Shown one piece after another: positions 33,570 through 42,712 of a DNA stretch of 64,000 nucleotides. The stretch is from Anastrepha obliqua. Lineage: Eukaryota > Arthropoda > Insecta > Diptera > Tephritidae. Below the pieces are notes generated by a model. That model saw only the letters and a list, made by a program, of their open reading frames with translations, was not told the origin of the DNA and searched no databases. The translations under genes were made by a program, and so were the position numbers. The stretch spans positions 23,100,001 to 23,164,000 of the forward strand of contig NC_072895.1 in NCBI RefSeq assembly GCF_027943255.1, given 5' to 3'. Positions within the stretch are counted from its first letter, which is position 1, and every line of letters starts with the position of its first letter.

Positions 33570-33943
33570 TACCATAAGGATAAAAACAGTCGGTGCAATT
33601 ACATCTTCCCCTAAGGAGGCTCTCCATAAACTGACACATGTTATCCCGGTAGAAGCCCATATCAAAAAGATGGCAACAATGAGTGCATTTAGGTTAAATG
33701 AAGCGGGTTGCTGGCAGGATAAAAACTCATGGCCATGCCAGTCTATTATTGCGACAAATTCGGTTCACCTCGAGCCGGACTGACTACATCGTTCACAAGG
33801 GAGTTTGACTAGTAAGCAACTTCGACACTACACAGATGGTTCAAAAATGGATTGTGGTGTTGGAGCTGATATATATTTTCATAGTCCTAGAATTGAAAAA
33901 TCTGTGCGTCTTCCTAATACCAGCAGTGTCTTCCAGGCGGATG
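33570..33943 (+). pseudogene. LINE family F, upstream part: pre-RNase H and first Asp
   Basis: The + strand reads EALHKLTHVIPVEAHIKKMA and SAFRLNEAGCW near 33620-33715. LRHYTDGSKMDCGVGADI follows (first RNase H Asp, about 33819-33880), then VRLPNTSSVFQADV ending exactly at the TA where the mariner element begins (33944). It continues after that element as LAVGELD at 34801. Confidence 0.82.
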
Positions 33944-33945
33944 TA

Positions 33946-34798
33946 CAGGGTTGCCCATATTCGACGGACGAATGTGTTTTTTTTTTAATCAAAGAAAAAC
34001 ACAATTTTTTTTTATGTTGATGATAATAATCATTTTATTTAGTTCAAGTAGGTTTGTTGATATCACTTCTTGAATATGACTACTTACAAATGGCCGCCTT
34101 GAGCCTGTACGGCATATTGTGCCCGTTTTGCAGCATTTTCCATAGTTTTAGCTAACATTTCGGCTTAAATAGCGGCTATTTCCTCACGGATGTTGTTATT
34201 GAGCTCTTCTATGGTCTTTGGCTTATTAATATAAACCTTTGATTTTAAATATCCCCACAAGAAGAAGTCAGGTGGCGTTAAATCAAACTCGCCATTTTTC
34301 GACATCAAACGACGAGGAAACAATTTCTTCAAAAAATCGATTGTGGTGCGAGCTGTGTGTGGTGGAGCGCCGTCTTGTTGAAACCAGAACTGCCTCATAC
34401 GCTTTCTACGAATAATTGGCATCACAAAAGTGGTTATCATAACATCATGATTGACGGTAACAGCTTGATCTTCTTCATTTTCGAAGAAAAAACGGCCCAA
34501 TAATCGTTTTCGCACTAACGCCGCACCAAACAGTGACTTTTTCGTCGTAAAGAGGTACCTCTTGAATTTCGTGAGGATTTGATCCTCATCGGACATGATG
34601 ATTTTGTTCTTCTTCTTTTGACTTCTTTTGTTGAAAGTAAATTTCAACAATTTGGGAGCGCTCGCGTGGCGAGTATTGTTCCATAGTAAAAGTCTGATTG
34701 GACTGACGCTTCCAACGCGGTATATCATTAAGCGATCTGACGTCTCTGTCAAAAGATACAGGGTTGCCAGATGGGTCCGACGAATATGGGCAACCCTG
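33946..34798 (-). mobile_element. Tc1/mariner-type element, 853 bp, inside a LINE
   Basis: The outer ends are CAGGGTTGCCCATATTCGAC (left) and, reverse complemented, CAGGGTTGCCCATATTCGTC (right). A TA lies outside each (33944-33945 and 34799-34800). The flanking DNA joins as the LINE frame QADV | LAVGELD. The right terminus is unusual: the word CAGGGTTGCC also occurs inverted 28 bp further in (34759-34768), so the last 40 bp can fold on itself. The transposase inside is internally deleted. Confidence 0.9.
34063..34684 (-). pseudogene. Tc1/mariner-type transposase, internally deleted
   Basis: The start is placed at 34684, where MEQYSPRERSQIVEIYFQQK gives the usual N-terminal opening. The frame then passes straight to a Ser-Asp-Glu block (KIIMSDEDQI) that corresponds to the first catalytic region, so most of the helix-turn-helix part is missing. 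FFFENEEDQAVTVN and FWFQQDGAPPHTA (second Asp) follow. EFDLTPPDFFLWGYLKSKVY carries the third, then KPKTIEELNNNIREEIAAI. A stop lies after IAAI, with two more before the end at VIFKK. Family length is about 340 residues; about 200 remain. Confidence 0.85.
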
Positions 34799-34800
34799 TA

Positions 34801-34989
34801 TTGGCAGTAGGGGAGCTCGATCAAGAAAATGTCTGGCCTATAGTGGTCTCTTGTTGCATTTGTTAAAATTCTTCGGTCTTAATACAAAAGGTAATTGGAG
34901 TCTTGTTGAAAAGGTTCTGAGATGTATCTAAAGCATGGAATTTTGCTTTGATTGAAGATGTACTTCTGCGTCATTTTTAGATTAATTAT
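34801..34989 (+). pseudogene. LINE family F, downstream remnant
   Basis: Directly after the right TA the sequence reads LAVGELD in the frame that continues the RNase H block. After about 60 bases I can no longer follow a LINE reading frame. Confidence 0.5.
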
Positions 34990-35405
34990 TTTCGCAATGC
35001 CATTGTGTCGCTTCAAGTACATAGAGTTTGCCAGTGTGGTGCATCCCACTAGCACGTGGTCTAATGTCTAACTCCGACTATTGCATCTGCGACATCTGTC
35101 TCAGCGGCATTTGGATCTCGCATTACATATTTAATGTAATTTCTTCTTGGAATCACACCATCTTTTATGGCGAAAGTGGTACACTCCGTTTCGGCAAATA
35201 TCGTCCTGTTGGTAAGCCAAAGGTGCGACAATTTGCAGTCGTTTTTTGGGCTCAGCAAGCCTTTCGATTCACCCATGAACAATCATTTCAGACCATTTTT
35301 GGATCTTTTCATCTATTGTAGTTGCGTTCCTGATTTCGTAGGATTGATTCATCCGAAGTGGGGTGTAATTATCATCCGCAGCAATTACAGCTTTGTGCAG
35401 ATGGG
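34990..35405 (-). pseudogene. R2/R4-type LINE, C-terminal part
   Basis: Minus-strand blocks are LHKAVIAADDNYTPLRMNQS near 35400-35345, then IDEKIQKWSEMIVHG near 35320-35285. A 73-residue frame at 35282-35061 follows with RTIFAETECTTFAIKDGVIP, RRNYIKYVMRDPN and AADAIVGVRH-like sequence. The pattern 'TF.. AI.D.VI..rnY.KyI' recurs at 18240-18280 in another element of this group. The upstream part is at 36564-37333, beyond a mariner insertion. Confidence 0.72.
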
Positions 35406-36563
35406 AGTGAATCATTGAAAGTATTGCCCATCGGTGGCTACTACTTTTTCCCATCTTTCTGTTAGATCCCGTAAACCGTCGCGGTAAAACTGTTCTTCTT
35501 TTGAGGATATCCACGGATGGATGAATGGAACTACTGGTCAGCTAAACCATGTGCCATCGATCGGAACAGCTGATAATCGGACGGCGCAATATCTGGAGAA
35601 TGTGGCGGGTGGGGTAGGATTTCCTATTTCAGTGTTTCCAGGTAGGTTGTAACGGGTTTGGCAATGTGAGGCCGAGCGTTGTCATGCTCTAGAACCACTT
35701 TTTCATGCCTCTCCGCCTAATGCGGCCGCTTTTCGCGCAGTGCTTGGCTCAATCGCATCAATTGAGGTCGACACCGATCCACAGTGATGATTTCGCTTGG
35801 TTTTAACAGTTCATAGTAAATAAGACCAGCTTGGTCCCACCAAATACATAGCATTACCTTCGCAGCGTGAATATTCGGCCGAGGTGACGACGTACTTTAT
35901 TTTCTTTGAATTGATGTAATAAATCCATTTTTCATCACCCGTCACGATGCGATGAAAAACACCTTTCCTTTTTTGCCACTGGAGCAGTTGTTCATAGGCG
36001 AAAAAACGACGTTCAGCATCCTTTGGTTTTAACTCATAAGGAACCCAAGTCCCCTGTTTCTGAATCATTCTCAAAGCATGCAGTCGCTTGGAAATGGATA
36101 GGCGGGTAACTCCTCATACTGAAGCAAGCTCTTCTTGCATTTGACACGAGTCCTCATTGAGCAATGCTTCCAATTCAACGTCTTCGAAGGTTTTTTTCCT
36201 TTCACGCGAACGGTCGTCAACATTAAAATCACCGTCTTTGAGGCGACGGAACCAATCTCGGCACCTTGTTTCACCTAAAGCAGCATCTCCATAAACTTTT
36301 GGTAGCTCTCGATGCACTTTAGCCGCTGTTTTTTTTAATGAAAGAGGAAAATCAACACTTCCCGCAAATAGCGATTATTCGATACAAACTCAGACATTTT
36401 CACAAAACCAAAATGATACCAAAACAAAATCACTAATGTGTCGAAGCAGTTTGTTTGCCATATGTCTAAGCTTGGTTTATGAAGTTTAGGTTAAGTAAGA
36501 ATCGACTAGAACACACTGCTGGCGGCATCTATTGACAAACAGCGGGAACTTAGTTGCACACTT
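35406..36563 (-). mobile_element. Mariner (DD34D type), nearly full length but decayed, inside an R2/R4-type LINE
   Basis: The 5' end on the minus strand lies near 36563 and reads AGTGTGCAACTAAGTTCCCG. This resembles the terminal repeat of mellifera-group mariners. No matching inverted copy is visible at the other side near 35406, so the 3' end seems truncated just past the stop codon. LINE blocks continue on both sides. Confidence 0.75.
35412..36397 (-). pseudogene. Mariner transposase, frameshifted
   Basis: The start at 36397 gives MSEFVSNNRYLREVLIFLFH, the usual mariner opening. RCRDWFRRLKDGDFNVDD follows, then EDVELEALLNEDSCQMQEEL and ALRMIQKQGTWVPYELKPKD. FHRIVTGDEKWIYY (about 35965-35924) holds the first catalytic Asp. 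In another frame EHDNARPHIAKPV (about 35692-35650) gives the second, and IAPSDYQLFRSMAHGLA (about 35580-35530) the third. EQFYRDGLRDLTERWEKVVA precedes the stop at 35412. A stop near 36120 and several frameshifts inactivate it. At about 330 codons it is close to the family length of about 345. Confidence 0.9.
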
Positions 36564-37333
36564 AATATTAAATTGGGTTTTACAGACAGCGTGAAGGCGC
36601 CTTTTAAATTCTGCTATCAGATTTTTCCTCATTTGCGTCATATTTATGGTGCTGCTTTGCACATCTCCAAGGTACTTATACACCTCTGTCGGTTCCATTT
36701 CTGTTATGTTGAGTCCACAATTACATGTCGAGAAACGACTTTCCCTTGAACTATTGTGATCTTTCGGCATTTATTAAGTCCAATAGCCATTTTAATGTCA
36801 TTGGAGAAGATATCGAAACATTTCTAAAGCTTATCTAGATGTTTGGAATTGCTGGCGTAGAGTTTTAAATCGTCTACGTAAAAAAGGCGGATCAGCCGGA
36901 AACTTCCAGACTGTCCGCGCTCTAACACAAACCCATCTCCCGTCTCATTGAGGATGCGACTTAAGGGGTTTATTCCAAAAAAAAAAAAAAAAACACGGAG
37001 TGGACGAGTCACCTTGGAAGATGTCATTTCGAGTATTTTACTCGGTTGTGTAGTGAGAGCTTTCAGAGCCAGATATTTTTAGTCTGGTCCTCCAGCGTTG
37101 CATAATTTTTTCTAGGAAAAGTATGATATTGGGATTGAAGTTGTAAATACGAAGTACTTCAATAAGCCAAGAGTGTGAAACCGAAATGAATTCTTTCGTC
37201 CAGTCAACCGATCTATAAGGACCACTCGATCTATAAGCAATTGCTCTTTACAAACTCGAAAATTATGGAATTTCGTAATTACAGTCTTGTACTTTTCCCA
37301 CGTTTCAGCCAAAAAAACACCCACTCTACCCAT
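36564..37333 (-). pseudogene. R2/R4-type LINE, reverse transcriptase part
   Basis: On the minus strand FISVSHSWLIEVLRIYNFNP appears near 37190-37130. After it come a GINPLSRILNETGDGFVLER block, then LFYVDDLKLYASNSKHLDKL with the YVDD active site (about 36885-36824). A 94-residue frame (36770-36486) continues with CNCGLNITEMEPTEVYKYLG and AEFKRRLHAVCKTQFNIK, where the mariner begins. A run of 18 T on the minus strand (36976-36993) interrupts the SLSPLLF-like block and marks slippage or a poly(A) insertion. The remaining domain is at 34990-35405. Confidence 0.8.
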
Positions 37334-39119
37334 AGTAAAAATTTCTAGATTTCCCTAGTTTTATGCCACAATGCAGTATTTTTTGTGCACTCACCAGTTT
37401 TCAGTTGTACTTAAAGGAAAATAGTGAGATTGTTCGATTTAACCGCAAATGGGTTGATGAAACTTGCGTGTTGAATGTCATTTAATTCACTAAAAACAAC
37501 AACAACAAAAAAGCAATTAAAGCGCATTCACTAAGGTATAGCGTATGTGTATGTGTGCATTTGTAATTACAAGTCAGTAAATTATGGCGTGCTACAAAGT
37601 TGATGGCCGTCAACGTATGCGCAGTAAATATAAAGCAAACAACATTCAGTCTACGTGCACTTTAAGCGCTCATCTAAGCATTGGATTGCATGACCCAAGT
37701 GGTTGTTGTTGTTGTTGTCGAACTATATCCACACTCTCAACTGGCCAAATCGACAAACCATTGTACGATTTAAGTGCAATTTGACGCAAATGCAATAATT
37801 TGCTTCGCGGCTTGCGAAGTGACCGATCAAAATGTTACGTATACGACAGGTAGAACCCCAAATGAGTAATGGACACACACCGCAAATTGCACATATGTAG
37901 GTACATATGGATATGCATAATTAAAGCAGTTGTGTGGAGATGGAACTTAGGAGATGAAGATGGGGCAGCGGAGTTTAAGGCTAGAAAATTTAATGCGCTT
38001 TAAGCGACACGCACGGGTTGTTGCCTATTGTTGGATGGCCAACTTTTTATGAATCTCAAAACGTATCTTGTTAAGTTAAAAGGCTCAGATAAATTTTTTG
38101 ATTTATTTCGACATTGAAATTAGTATGTAGGGATTATTTACTTAAGATTTAAAGAAAGTGTATCTTTCGTTTTGATAAGTTTCCTTCATTTCGTAAGAGT
38201 CTTACTAATTCCCCTTTGAAGGTGTCATCGTCTCTATTGGTAAAATAACTGATTAGTTGTTGAGAGATGCGACTCAAATTACGTGTTTATACTGATACGA
38301 GTAGCGCAAAATGGATGATATCTTTCTAATCTCACCAAATAGACAGAAAAATCATATTGCAGGGGTTTGGCGATCGTTTGGCCGACAGACTGCAGTTTGA
38401 TGGCGATCTTCATGACTTTTACGTTTGTATGTAACCCATTTTTTCTGCTTCAAAAAAAGATTGTAACGAAATAATTTAATAAAAATATGATATTATATTT
38501 GATTAGTTGCATAAAACAAAACCACAAAAATTGGCATAGCTTTCTGTGCTTAGCCGTTCCATGTTGATCGTAGTGGTAGTGAAGATGGTAAAGAATTTTT
38601 ATTTTCCAGTACCTTTAGTTTACACTGACTTGGGCTTCTCCAAATACTAAATTATCAAAGAAGTTTTTCAAACATATTTTTTCCGTATTTAATAGCAGAA
38701 TCTGCAAATATGACTACAGGTATATACTAAAACTATGTAGTGGAAAATCGACCTTCTTTTAGAAAGTACTTGGGATTTAGTTCAGCAATTCGTTTAATAG
38801 CAATCAGAAGTGATATTTTGTTGTATTTTGCTGAAGAAAAATCTAGGCCAATATGATTTGAAAGCGAACTAAATTCCCTCAAAGTTCTAAAAATCGGAGT
38901 ATCGGCAGCATAATTAGTTTTAATTATCCCTAATCAGAAAATATTTTGATTTCGTGAGCTTTGCTGAGGAATATTGAAGTAAATTTTCTCGGGCAGCGAT
39001 GGGGAGTCAATCGCACCACTTATCAAATCGAATGCAAAAGTGAGAGAGAGGATAGTCCTTCTCGCTAAAATACTGTCTATACTGCCTATGTCAGAAGAAA
39101 GTGTGTCAACATATTGACA
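37334..39119. other. Host-like unique DNA, no gene seen
   Basis: A TTG run at 37702-37719 and an AAC run at 37493-37508 are present. A 66-residue + frame at 37584-37784 includes the TTG-encoded Cys run and is not convincing. No element ends are visible. Confidence 0.45.
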
Positions 39120-39532
39120 AGTTTTGATTTTTTATTTGTTTTTTTTTGTAATACATTTTTTTAATGTCTTTTTTGTATATATTTTTATATTCGTATGTCT
39201 TTTTACTCATTACATTTTATAAACTTTTAATTTCATATGAAATATACAATATTTTTTTAATTTTGTTATATATTGTTCATTTCTTTTATAGACTCGTATA
39301 TAATTATTATTTTTTTATGTATCTTTCATTTTATTTTTATTTTTTATATTTATTTTATTTTTTTATTATTATTATTTTTTATTATTTATTTATTTATTTA
39401 TTATTTTTTTTTGCATATTTTTTTTGTGTATAGTTATTCTTTTATTTTTTTATATATACATCTTATTATTTTCTATATTTTTTATTTTTTTCATGTATTT
39501 TATATTTTTATATAAATTTTTATTTTTTCATG
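39120..39532. repeat. T-rich low-complexity block, left part
   Basis: Degenerate TTTTATAT/TTTATTT sequence gives long artificial frames rich in Phe, Tyr, Leu and Ile. The same type of sequence resumes at 40193 and 41135. Confidence 0.9.
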
Positions 39533-40192
39533 TAACGGGTGGGTTATGTAAAATTTTCAATGAATATTTTTCAAACTTTTTATTTTATTAATATCGTTCA
39601 AATGACTGCCACGACTGGCTTTACAGTAGGCCATTCGATCAACCCAATTTTTAAGCACATTTTCGATGAGCTTCAATTTCATGAATGGCAACTTCGATTT
39701 CGTGTTTTAAAGCATCCATCGTCTCTGGATGGTTCGCATAGAATTTGTCCTTAACGGCTCCCTACAAAAAATAGTCCAACGGGCTTAAATCACAGCTCCG
39801 AGGCGGCCAAATGATATCGAAATTTCGGCTGATTATTCGGTTTTCAAAAACGGTAGCCAAAAGTTCGAGTGTAACTTTGGCAGTGTGACAAGTTGCACCG
39901 TCCTGTTGAAACCAAATGCCGTCCATGTCATGCTCTTCAATTTTTGGAAACAAAAACTCGTTGAGTATGACACGGTAACGCTCGCCATTTACTGTAACCG
40001 CGGAAGAAGAAGGAGACTCACCACTTTGGAAATAGGTTTTTAATATTTCCCAACTTTGTTCAAGCGTATAGCGTCCCATTTCGTAAATGTCAAACCTTTA
40101 AGTAAATTATGAACATATTTGACATGTCCTTTGTGTTACCATTCTCAAAAAAATAGGTGGTTCAAAAAGCAAACACTATATGGCTCACCCTT
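39533..40192 (-). mobile_element. Tc1/mariner-type deletion derivative
   Basis: The right end, reverse complemented, reads AAAGGGTGAGCCATATAGTG and the left end reads TAACGGGTGGGTTATGTAAA, an imperfect inverted pair. The coding strand is minus, starting at 40079 with MGRYTLEQSWEILKTYFQSG and then jumping straight to SAVTVNGERYR. The DNA-binding and first catalytic regions are therefore lost. IWFQQDGATCHTAKVTLELL and WPPRSCDLSPLDYFL keep the second and third Asp positions. A stop ends the 105-residue frame at 39762; shifted C-terminal blocks (YANHPETMDALKHEIEVAIH) continue to about 39600. Confidence 0.85.
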
Positions 40193-40229
40193 TATTTATT
40201 TTTTTATTCGTTTTTACATATTTTTAATT
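40193..40229. repeat. T-rich low-complexity block, middle part
   Basis: About 37 bases of TTTATTTTT type separate the two mariner derivatives, as expected if both inserted in one T-rich tract. Confidence 0.75.
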
Positions 40230-41134
40230 AAGGGTGGTTAAGTTTCAAGGGCCGGTGTTGATTTTAAATAAAGTATATTACATTTTTTTTTAAATCATTG
40301 TTATTTCTCTTTACTATGGTAATACTGGTATAATTCAATTATGTGCGGAACTAAATATTGGCCAAATGGCCGCCGCGACCTCGGCGGCACACCTCCATCC
40401 GATGGTCAAAATTTTCGAAGACGCTGAATCATAACTGATAATGTGCCGATTTGTGGATTATCGACGTACACCTTTCCTTTCAAATAATCCCAAAGAAAGA
40501 AGTCCAACGAAGTCAAATGACATGATCTTGACGGCCAATCGACATCGCCGCGATGTGAGATTATTCGGCCATCAAATTTTTCGCACAAAAGAGCCATTGT
40601 TTCCTTAGCTGTGTGATAAGTGGCACCGTCCTGTTGAAACCACATATCGTCTACATCCATATCTTCAAATTCGGGCCTTAAACAGTTCGTTATCATCTCA
40701 CTATAGCGAACACTATTCACAGTAACTACCTGACCGGCCTCATTTTGGAAAAAATACGGCCCAATGATGCCGCCGGTCCATAAACCGCACCAAACAGTCA
40801 CTCTTTGTGGGTGCATTGGTTTTTCGGCAATCACTCTTGAATTATCATTCGCCCAAATGCGGCAATTCTGCTTATTGACGAATCCACTGAGGTGAAAATG
40901 TGCCTCATCACTGAAGATGATTTTCTTCGAAAATGTGCGATACGCATTTTGATTTGAACGCCCATTTTCATAATAAGCCTGAATAACTTTAACGCGTTGC
41001 TCGATTAGGTGTCTTTCTATGGTTCAATTTGAGTTAGTCCGAAATTGAAAAATATTAAATGAAATGTAGAAAAAAACTTGACGTTTAGGTGTGGTTCACA
41101 TTCAACATCGGCTCTAAAAATTTAACTACCCTTT
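40230..41134 (-). mobile_element. Tc1/mariner-type element with deleted DNA-binding region
   Basis: The inverted ends are AGGGTGGTTAAGTTTCAAGG (left) and, reverse complemented, AGGGTAGTTAAATTTTTAGA (right), with GCCGGTGTTGA / GCCGATGTTGA continuing the match. TA lies at or within 2 bp of each end. The minus coding strand from about 41025 reads IERHLIEQRVKVIQAYYENG, then jumps to KKIIFSDEAHFHLSGFVNKQ (first Asp). The 142-residue frame at 40834-40406 supplies VTVWCGLWTGGIIGPYFFQN, MWFQQDGATYHTAKE (second Asp), and SRSCHLTSLDFFLWDYLKGK (third). The CDL of the family has changed to CHL. The last residues are frameshifted (GRGGHLANI near 40370). Confidence 0.88.
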
Positions 41135-41690
41135 ATATATGATATATGTATTTCTTTTTGTTTTTTGAATATTTTTTACTTGTTTTTATGTCTTTTCTAT
41201 ATATTTTTCTACTTCTTTTATATATTTTTTATTCTATTTTTGGTAAATTTTTTATATTTCTATTTAATTTTTCATATATATAGTTTTTACGTCTTTTAAA
41301 TATTTGTCATTTGTTTATGTTTTTTTTTTTAATTTTTAAACTTATATTATATATATATTTTTTTTTCTATTCTTTGTTTTTATATATTTTTAATATATTT
41401 TTTCTTTTTCAATATCATTTTTTTTAATTATATACTTTTTATTTTTTTAATGTATTTTATATTGTTTTATAAATTTTTTATTTTCTTATATATATTTTAT
41501 TTTTTAAGGTTTTTGTCTTTTATATATTTTTTGTATTATACTATTTCTTCACATTTTTTTATTTGTTTTTTATATATTGTTAATATATTTTTTGTTTTTC
41601 TATATCCATTTTTTTGTTTATGTAGTTTTTAATTGTTTACACATTTTTATTATGCCAATACTACAAAAAAAGCAAAAAAAAACTTAGGTA
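41135..41690. repeat. T-rich low-complexity block, right part
   Basis: TTTTTATATATTTT-type sequence continues from the left part; Phe-rich frames here are artefacts. Confidence 0.9.
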
Positions 41691-41899
41691 AAAATGTGCA
41701 CCACAGCAAAACAAATTTATCAAAAATTAACCTTTTCATGCCACTTGAAACTTGAGCCTAATTTTAATATTATTAATATTTTTGTTTGTTCTCTTTATCA
41801 ATTATGCTTACTCTTCCTTCTCATCAGCCAGATTCCTGCTTTATACAGAAGATTTATGCGGCATTTAGCTCCCTCGATTCGGATGCGAATTGATTTAGA

Positions 41900-42712
41900 T
41901 TTTTTTCAGTAGCTGGGGTATCCCTGAACATAAATAACCTTTTCTAGGCGTACCTCTATTCTAGACACCTCTTATCCCCTATCTACCACGCCCCGGTAAC
42001 ATGTAAGGGAAATGAAAGACTTGGGTTTAATATTAATTCGAAGCTTAATTTTGCTAGTCATATAAATTTTATTAATACCAAATTACTTGCTTTTATTAGG
42101 CGTCATAGCTGCGATTTCTCCGACCCTATTATGCTGAAGCTTTTTTATACGACGTTCGTACGTTCCAAACTTGAGTATGCATCCTTCATTCGGTCTCCGT
42201 ATTATACGTGCCATGCTGCTGGAATTGAACGAATCCAGAAAGTATTCTTACATTTCTCTTAGCTTTTTGGATCTTATTCCTAACTGTGAAGCGCGATACT
42301 TATTGATTATCGTTGCAGAACTGAAGAATTATTTTATCTTTGTCTTTCAATTTTACTTTCTTTCGTGGTGCTGTTGACTGTCCGCTGCTTCGTGAGAGGA
42401 TGTTCTTTAAAATTCAGGCAGATGTCTTCGTAGTTTGTATTTTTCTATTTGGATTTTCGAAATTTCTTTTTGCTTAGAATACTTATATTACTGGAACCCT
42501 AATTGAGTTTAATAAAAATGTAAATTTATTGAGTTAAATTTTTCATTTTCAAACCATCGCCTAATCAAATTTTTGAATATATTTTTTTTAAATAGTTTAA
42601 TTGTACCTTCTTTTTTAAATGCCTATTAAACCGAAAATATGTCCACTTAGCCTAAACGAAAAAAAATTTTAATAAATAAATAAAATAAAATAAAAAAATA
42701 AAATAAAGAATT
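41900..42712 (+). pseudogene. Jockey-like LINE: RT thumb and 3' tail
   Basis: The + strand reads RRTSILDTSYPLSTTPR near 41948-42000. KDLGFNINSKLNFASHINFI follows near 42018-42080, then NTKLLAFIRRHSCDFSDPIM and KLFYTTFVRSKLEYASFI near 42140-42195. A frame at 42171-42377 continues with RIQKVFLHFS-type and DLIPNCEARYLLIIVAELKN sequence. The block order LG..l..kL.F..Hi, Y..lVr..LEYas, Rii..vQk.Fl is that of Jockey-clade LINEs. The element ends in a TAAA-rich tail at about 42655-42712. It lacks RNase H, unlike most LINEs here. Confidence 0.8.
42655..42712. repeat. TAAA-rich 3' tail of the LINE
   Basis: AATAAATAAATAAAATAAAA-type run at the end of the Jockey-like copy, as expected for a reverse-transcribed tail or simple-repeat growth from one. 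Confidence 0.7.

Noticed and set aside
33468..33665. 65-residue minus frame with a hydrophobic stretch
   Set aside because: It lies antisense to the LINE fragment that begins near 33570 and has no supporting signal.
39164..39515. Phe/Tyr-rich open frames that look like membrane proteins
   Set aside because: They are the translation of T-rich low-complexity DNA; several frames are open at once.
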